DNA of 64,000 nt from Trebonia sp050013875 (GTDB lineage: Bacteria; Actinomycetota; Actinomycetes; Streptosporangiales; Streptosporangiaceae). Below the pieces are notes generated by a model. That model saw nothing but the letters and a program-made list of their open reading frames with translations. It did no database searches and was not told the origin of the DNA. Each line of letters begins with the position of its first letter. Position 1 is the stretch's first letter. The translations under genes and the position numbers were made by a program. The stretch lies in assembly GCA_050013875.1 (NCBI GenBank), contig JBEKEK010000054.1, positions 6,815-70,814 of the forward strand, read 5' to 3'. Shown here one piece after another: positions 61,195 to 64,000 of the stretch.

Positions 61195-61369
61195 CGTAGA
61201 CTTACCGAAGCGTAGGTCGCGCGGTGAGCCGGAATCAGATTCCACGGACATCGGTTAGCCCAGGCGCCGGTTAGACACATAGATGTGGCTCCACAGCCCC
61301 ACGTAACCGGCAAGTTCACGATGACAGCCTGCGGCAACGCGACCACCCGAGTCCTGGAGACGATCCCTG

Positions 61370-63637
61370 TTGAGTGCCATGCCCGCAGAGCTTTCTGTCG
61401 CGCCCGAAACCGATGCCACTACCGGAGCTGACGTAACCTTCGCCTCTCTTGGCGTGCCCGCCGCGCTGGTGGAGGTGCTCGCCGGGGACGGGATCATCAG
61501 CCCGTTCCCCGTGCAGGCGGCCACACTGCCCGACGCCCTGGCCGGCCGGGACATCCTCGGCCGGGCCCAGACCGGGTCAGGCAAGACGCTGGGGTTCTCG
61601 CTCCCCATGGTCACCCGGCTTGCCGACGGCCAGACCGCCAGCGGCCGGCCGCGCGGCCTGGTGCTGGTTCCCACCCGTGAGCTCGCGACCCAGGTGTACG
61701 AGGTGCTCCGCCCGCTCGCCCGGGCAATGGGCCTGTGGGTCACCACCATCTACGGCGGTGTTTCCTACGGCCCGCAGGTGACCGCGCTGCGGCGGCGGAC
61801 CGACATCGCCGTCGCTACCCCCGGCCGCCTGGCCGACCTGATCAACCAGGGCGAGTGCGACCTGTCCGACGTCGAGATCATGGTGATCGACGAGGCTGAC
61901 CAGATGGCCGACCTCGGCTTCCTGCCGATCGTGCGGCGCCTGCTCGAGGCGACGCCGGCCGACGGGCAGCGGATGCTCTTCTCCGCCACCCTTGACGCCG
62001 CCATCGACGTGCTGGTCCGCCGCTTCCTGAGCAACCCGGCGACGCACTCGGTGAACGAGAACTCCTCCCCGGCCGAGATCGAGCACCACGTCATCACCAT
62101 CGACCCGGCCAAGAAGCTCGAGGTGCTGGCCACGCTGACCGGCGGTGACAAGCGGTCGCTGGTCTTCACCAGGACCAAGCACGGCGCCGAGCGGCTTGCC
62201 CGCCAGCTCACCGAACTCGGCATCCCCGCCGCCGAACTGCACGGGAACCTGCGCCAGGGCGCCCGCGCGCGCAACCTCGCGGCGTTCTCTTCCGGCGTGG
62301 CCCGGGTCATGGTGGCCACCGACATCGCCGCCCGCGGCATCCACGTGGACGGCATCGACCTGGTAATCCACGCCGACCCGCCCGCCGAGCACAAGGCGTA
62401 CGTGCACCGGTCGGGCCGCACCGCCCGTGGCGGCGCGGACGGCGTGGTGGTCACGTTGCAGATGAGGTCGCAGGCCCGCGAGGTCACCGCGATGATGCGC
62501 AGGGCCGACATCGCACCGCATACGGCCTTCGCGGCCGACCCCGAGGCGGACGTGCTCCGCGAGATCGCCGGGCCGCCCGCACCGCGGGTGTCCGTCTCCG
62601 GCAAGGTCTCCGAGCTAGTCAGGCCCGAGGACCGGCTATCCGGCAACGGGGCCGGCGGGCCCGGCGGGCGTGGTAGCTACGGACGCGGCAGCGCGGGCAG
62701 GTCCCGCGACGACCGGCCGCGCCGCGACCGCGACCGCAAGCCCGGTGGCAACCGTTACAGCAGCGACCGTTCCGGCAGCAGGGACCGCCGCGACTTCACG
62801 CCGCGCTCCCGCGACGAGCGGCCCGCCGCGGCCGAGCGGGTGGACGGCGACCGTCCGCACGGATCCGACGGGCAGTCGGCCCCGGCCGCGCGCAACGAGA
62901 CGTTCAGCCGTGACGAGCGCCCCGCCCGGTTCAACGAAGGACGGCGTTTCGACCGGGACGACCGGCCAGGCCGCTTCCAGCGGGACAGCCGCCCGGCTGA
63001 CTACGACCGGCCCAGGGATGACCGCCCGGCGCGGTTCGACCGGGACGACCGGCCGGCCCGCTTCAGTGGCGACGGAGAGTTCAGCCGGGACCAGCATACT
63101 GAGCGAAGCGACCGTGCGTTCGGCGACGACCGCGCACCGCGCGGTAACTCGTTCCGCCGCGACGACCGGCCCGCCTCCGGTGACCGGCCGTCCGGCGGGG
63201 ACCGCCCGTACCGGCAGGACCGGGACTTCCGCGACGGCCAGGGTGCCGCCCCGGCTGGCCGCGGTGACCGGCAGTTCCCGCAGGACCGCCCGCCGTTCCG
63301 CGGCAACCGGGACTACCGCGACTCCGGGAGCGCCGGTAATGCGCGGCCCGAGCGTGGCGACTGGTATCCGCGCGAGAACCGGCCCTACCGCGGCAGCGCC
63401 CCGACCGGCGGTGACCGGCGGCCAGGTGCCAGCGGCGGCTGGCAGTCGGGCGACTCGAACGGCCGTAGCGGCACCGGAAATCGCTCGTTCTCCGGGTACC
63501 GGCCGGCCGACAGCCGGGACGGTTCCGGACGCGCCGCCCGGCCGCCGGCGCCCGGGCGCCCGGGCGGCGCGCGGGACCGTTCAGGGTATTCCGCGGGCCG
63601 CGGTGGGACCTTCAAAACGCGGGACCACGGGCGCTGA
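61370..63637 (+). CDS. DEAD-box RNA helicase with long repetitive charged tail
   Basis: 755 residues; TTG 61370 has GGAGA ~10 bases upstream, ATG 61379 is the alternative. Q-motif region FASLGVPAALVEVLAGDGII, Walker A AQTGSGKTLGFSL, PTRELATQ, TPGRLADL, DEAD box as MVIDEADQMADLG, SAT (LFSATLDAAI), ATDIAARGIHVD, HRSGRTARGG. From ~residue 420 a 330-residue tail is made of short R/D/P/G-rich repeats (DRPARFDRDDRPARF-like), expected to be disordered and RNA-binding. Upstream of a cold-shock gene, so a role in RNA unwinding at low temperature is likely. Confidence 0.93.
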   Translation: MSAMPAELSVAPETDATTGADVTFASLGVPAALVEVLAGDGIISPFPVQAATLPDALAGRDILGRAQTGSGKTLGFSLPMVTRLADGQTASGRPRGLVLVPTRELATQVYEVLRPLARAMGLWVTTIYGGVSYGPQVTALRRRTDIAVATPGRLADLINQGECDLSDVEIMVIDEADQMADLGFLPIVRRLLEATPADGQRMLFSATLDAAIDVLVRRFLSNPATHSVNENSSPAEIEHHVITIDPAKKLEVLATLTGGDKRSLVFTRTKHGAERLARQLTELGIPAAELHGNLRQGARARNLAAFSSGVARVMVATDIAARGIHVDGIDLVIHADPPAEHKAYVHRSGRTARGGADGVVVTLQMRSQAREVTAMMRRADIAPHTAFAADPEADVLREIAGPPAPRVSVSGKVSELVRPEDRLSGNGAGGPGGRGSYGRGSAGRSRDDRPRRDRDRKPGGNRYSSDRSGSRDRRDFTPRSRDERPAAAERVDGDRPHGSDGQSAPAARNETFSRDERPARFNEGRRFDRDDRPGRFQRDSRPADYDRPRDDRPARFDRDDRPARFSGDGEFSRDQHTERSDRAFGDDRAPRGNSFRRDDRPASGDRPSGGDRPYRQDRDFRDGQGAAPAGRGDRQFPQDRPPFRGNRDYRDSGSAGNARPERGDWYPRENRPYRGSAPTGGDRRPGASGGWQSGDSNGRSGTGNRSFSGYRPADSRDGSGRAARPPAPGRPGGARDRSGYSAGRGGTFKTRDHGR

Positions 63638-63899
63638 CGACATTTCCGACATATCGGCCCAGGCAGCGGGCTTGAGAGTCGGCCTAGTTTTCCGACCAGA
63701 GAACGCCGATCCGCGTCGCAGGATGCGGTAGATTAGCCGTAGCTGTTGTCGGACTTTGCGATCTTGAATTCGCTCGCGGTTTCAAGTAAACGGACGATTT
63801 ACAGGTCGACGCCCAAGTCTCGTACGGCGGCGGTATCCCACAGCTGACTCGCGTGAAGTGCGTGGGTCTCAGGCACATCCAGAAGGACAAATAGCAAAA

Positions 63900-64000
63900 A
63901 TGGCTCAGGGGACCGTAAAGTGGTTCAACGCGGACAAGGGCTATGGCTTCATCGCCCCAGACGACGGTAGCGGTGACGTCTTCGTTCACTTCTCCGCGAT
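63900..64000 (+). CDS. cold-shock protein CspA family, 5' part
   Basis: ATG 63900; 34 codons are present before the window ends: MAQGTVKWFNADKGYGFIAP then DDGSGDVFVHFSAI, with RNP1 KGYGFI and RNP2 VFVHFS. These ~67-residue OB-fold proteins melt RNA structure. AAGGA lies ~13 bases upstream. The 262-base gap before it is A+T-richer and probably encodes the long cold-shock leader. Confidence 0.97.
   Translation, partial: MAQGTVKWFNADKGYGFIAPDDGSGDVFVHFSA

Noticed and set aside
63684..63989. Minus-strand ORF across the cold-shock gene
   Set aside because: Antisense to a clear cspA-type gene and its leader; no homology or ribosome binding site.

Overview
This is chromosomal DNA of very high G+C content from an actinomycete. 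The strongest family-level signs are an F420-type (deazaflavin) nitroreductase, the actinobacterial TTG-started SAM methyltransferase family at 28598, IdeR-type iron control, a WhiB-free but ECF- and Ser/Thr-kinase-bearing gene set, and many GTG starts and 4-8 bp gene overlaps. I cannot name the genus; a soil filamentous actinomycete (Streptosporangiales/Streptomycetales-like) is a reasonable guess. The window holds about 50 genes, one tRNA-Val(GAC), no rRNA, no recognisable insertion sequence and no CRISPR repeat array.

Layout. 1-7.9 kb: end of a LuxR regulator, a DUF4331 protein, two LURP-one/Tubby-C-like proteins, a MarR/nitroreductase pair facing a quinone-oxidoreductase-like gene across a 49-bp palindrome, then a lipoprotein/ECF sigma/anti-sigma operon. 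8-10.7 kb: gentisate 1,2-dioxygenase plus a 3-hydroxybenzoate/salicylate-type FAD hydroxylase. 10.7-16.6 kb: de novo NAD synthesis, with a Nudix-type NrtR-like regulator divergent from nadA-nadB-nadC, a clear dyad operator, an odd repeat-bearing NadA N-terminus and a 22-bp-stem hairpin before nadB; then tRNA-Val and a terminator. 16.7-24.1 kb: SDR plus Baeyer-Villiger-type monooxygenase divergent from a PucR-like regulator, a small protein carrying a ribosomal-S3-like KH domain, AlkB-like dioxygenase, then a decayed AraC/PEP-mutase scar.

24.1-37.8 kb is mixed metabolism and signalling: zinc-ribbon methyltransferase, Tat-exported amidohydrolase, an HEIGH metallopeptidase-like protein, SAM methyltransferase, metallophosphoesterase, receptor Ser/Thr kinase, TPR protein coupled to a 30-residue membrane peptide, OhrR-like regulator, and a junction where a sulfotransferase and a cytochrome P450 have both lost their 5' ends. 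37.6-46.7 kb: S9 peptidase, a repeat cluster, the iron-uptake operon (EfeU-EfeO fusion plus EfeB) under an IdeR-like box, and a PabB-PabC-PabA triple fusion for p-aminobenzoate synthesis. 47-49.7 kb: MFS exporter, arylamine N-acetyltransferase, DoxX.

49.9-60.6 kb is the most interesting stretch: a STAND-type NTPase without an obvious DNA-binding domain, an orphan Cas3 of the type I-G-like layout (helicase then C-terminal HD nuclease) without any other cas gene, a small membrane-anchored unknown, and a tight four-gene operon of unknown protein with coiled coil, PD-(D/E)XK nuclease with Cas4-like cysteines, a 511-residue unknown and an SF1 helicase. I read this as a candidate nucleic-acid-processing or defence module; function is inference. 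The window closes with a DEAD-box RNA helicase bearing a long basic-acidic tail and the start of a cold-shock protein gene.
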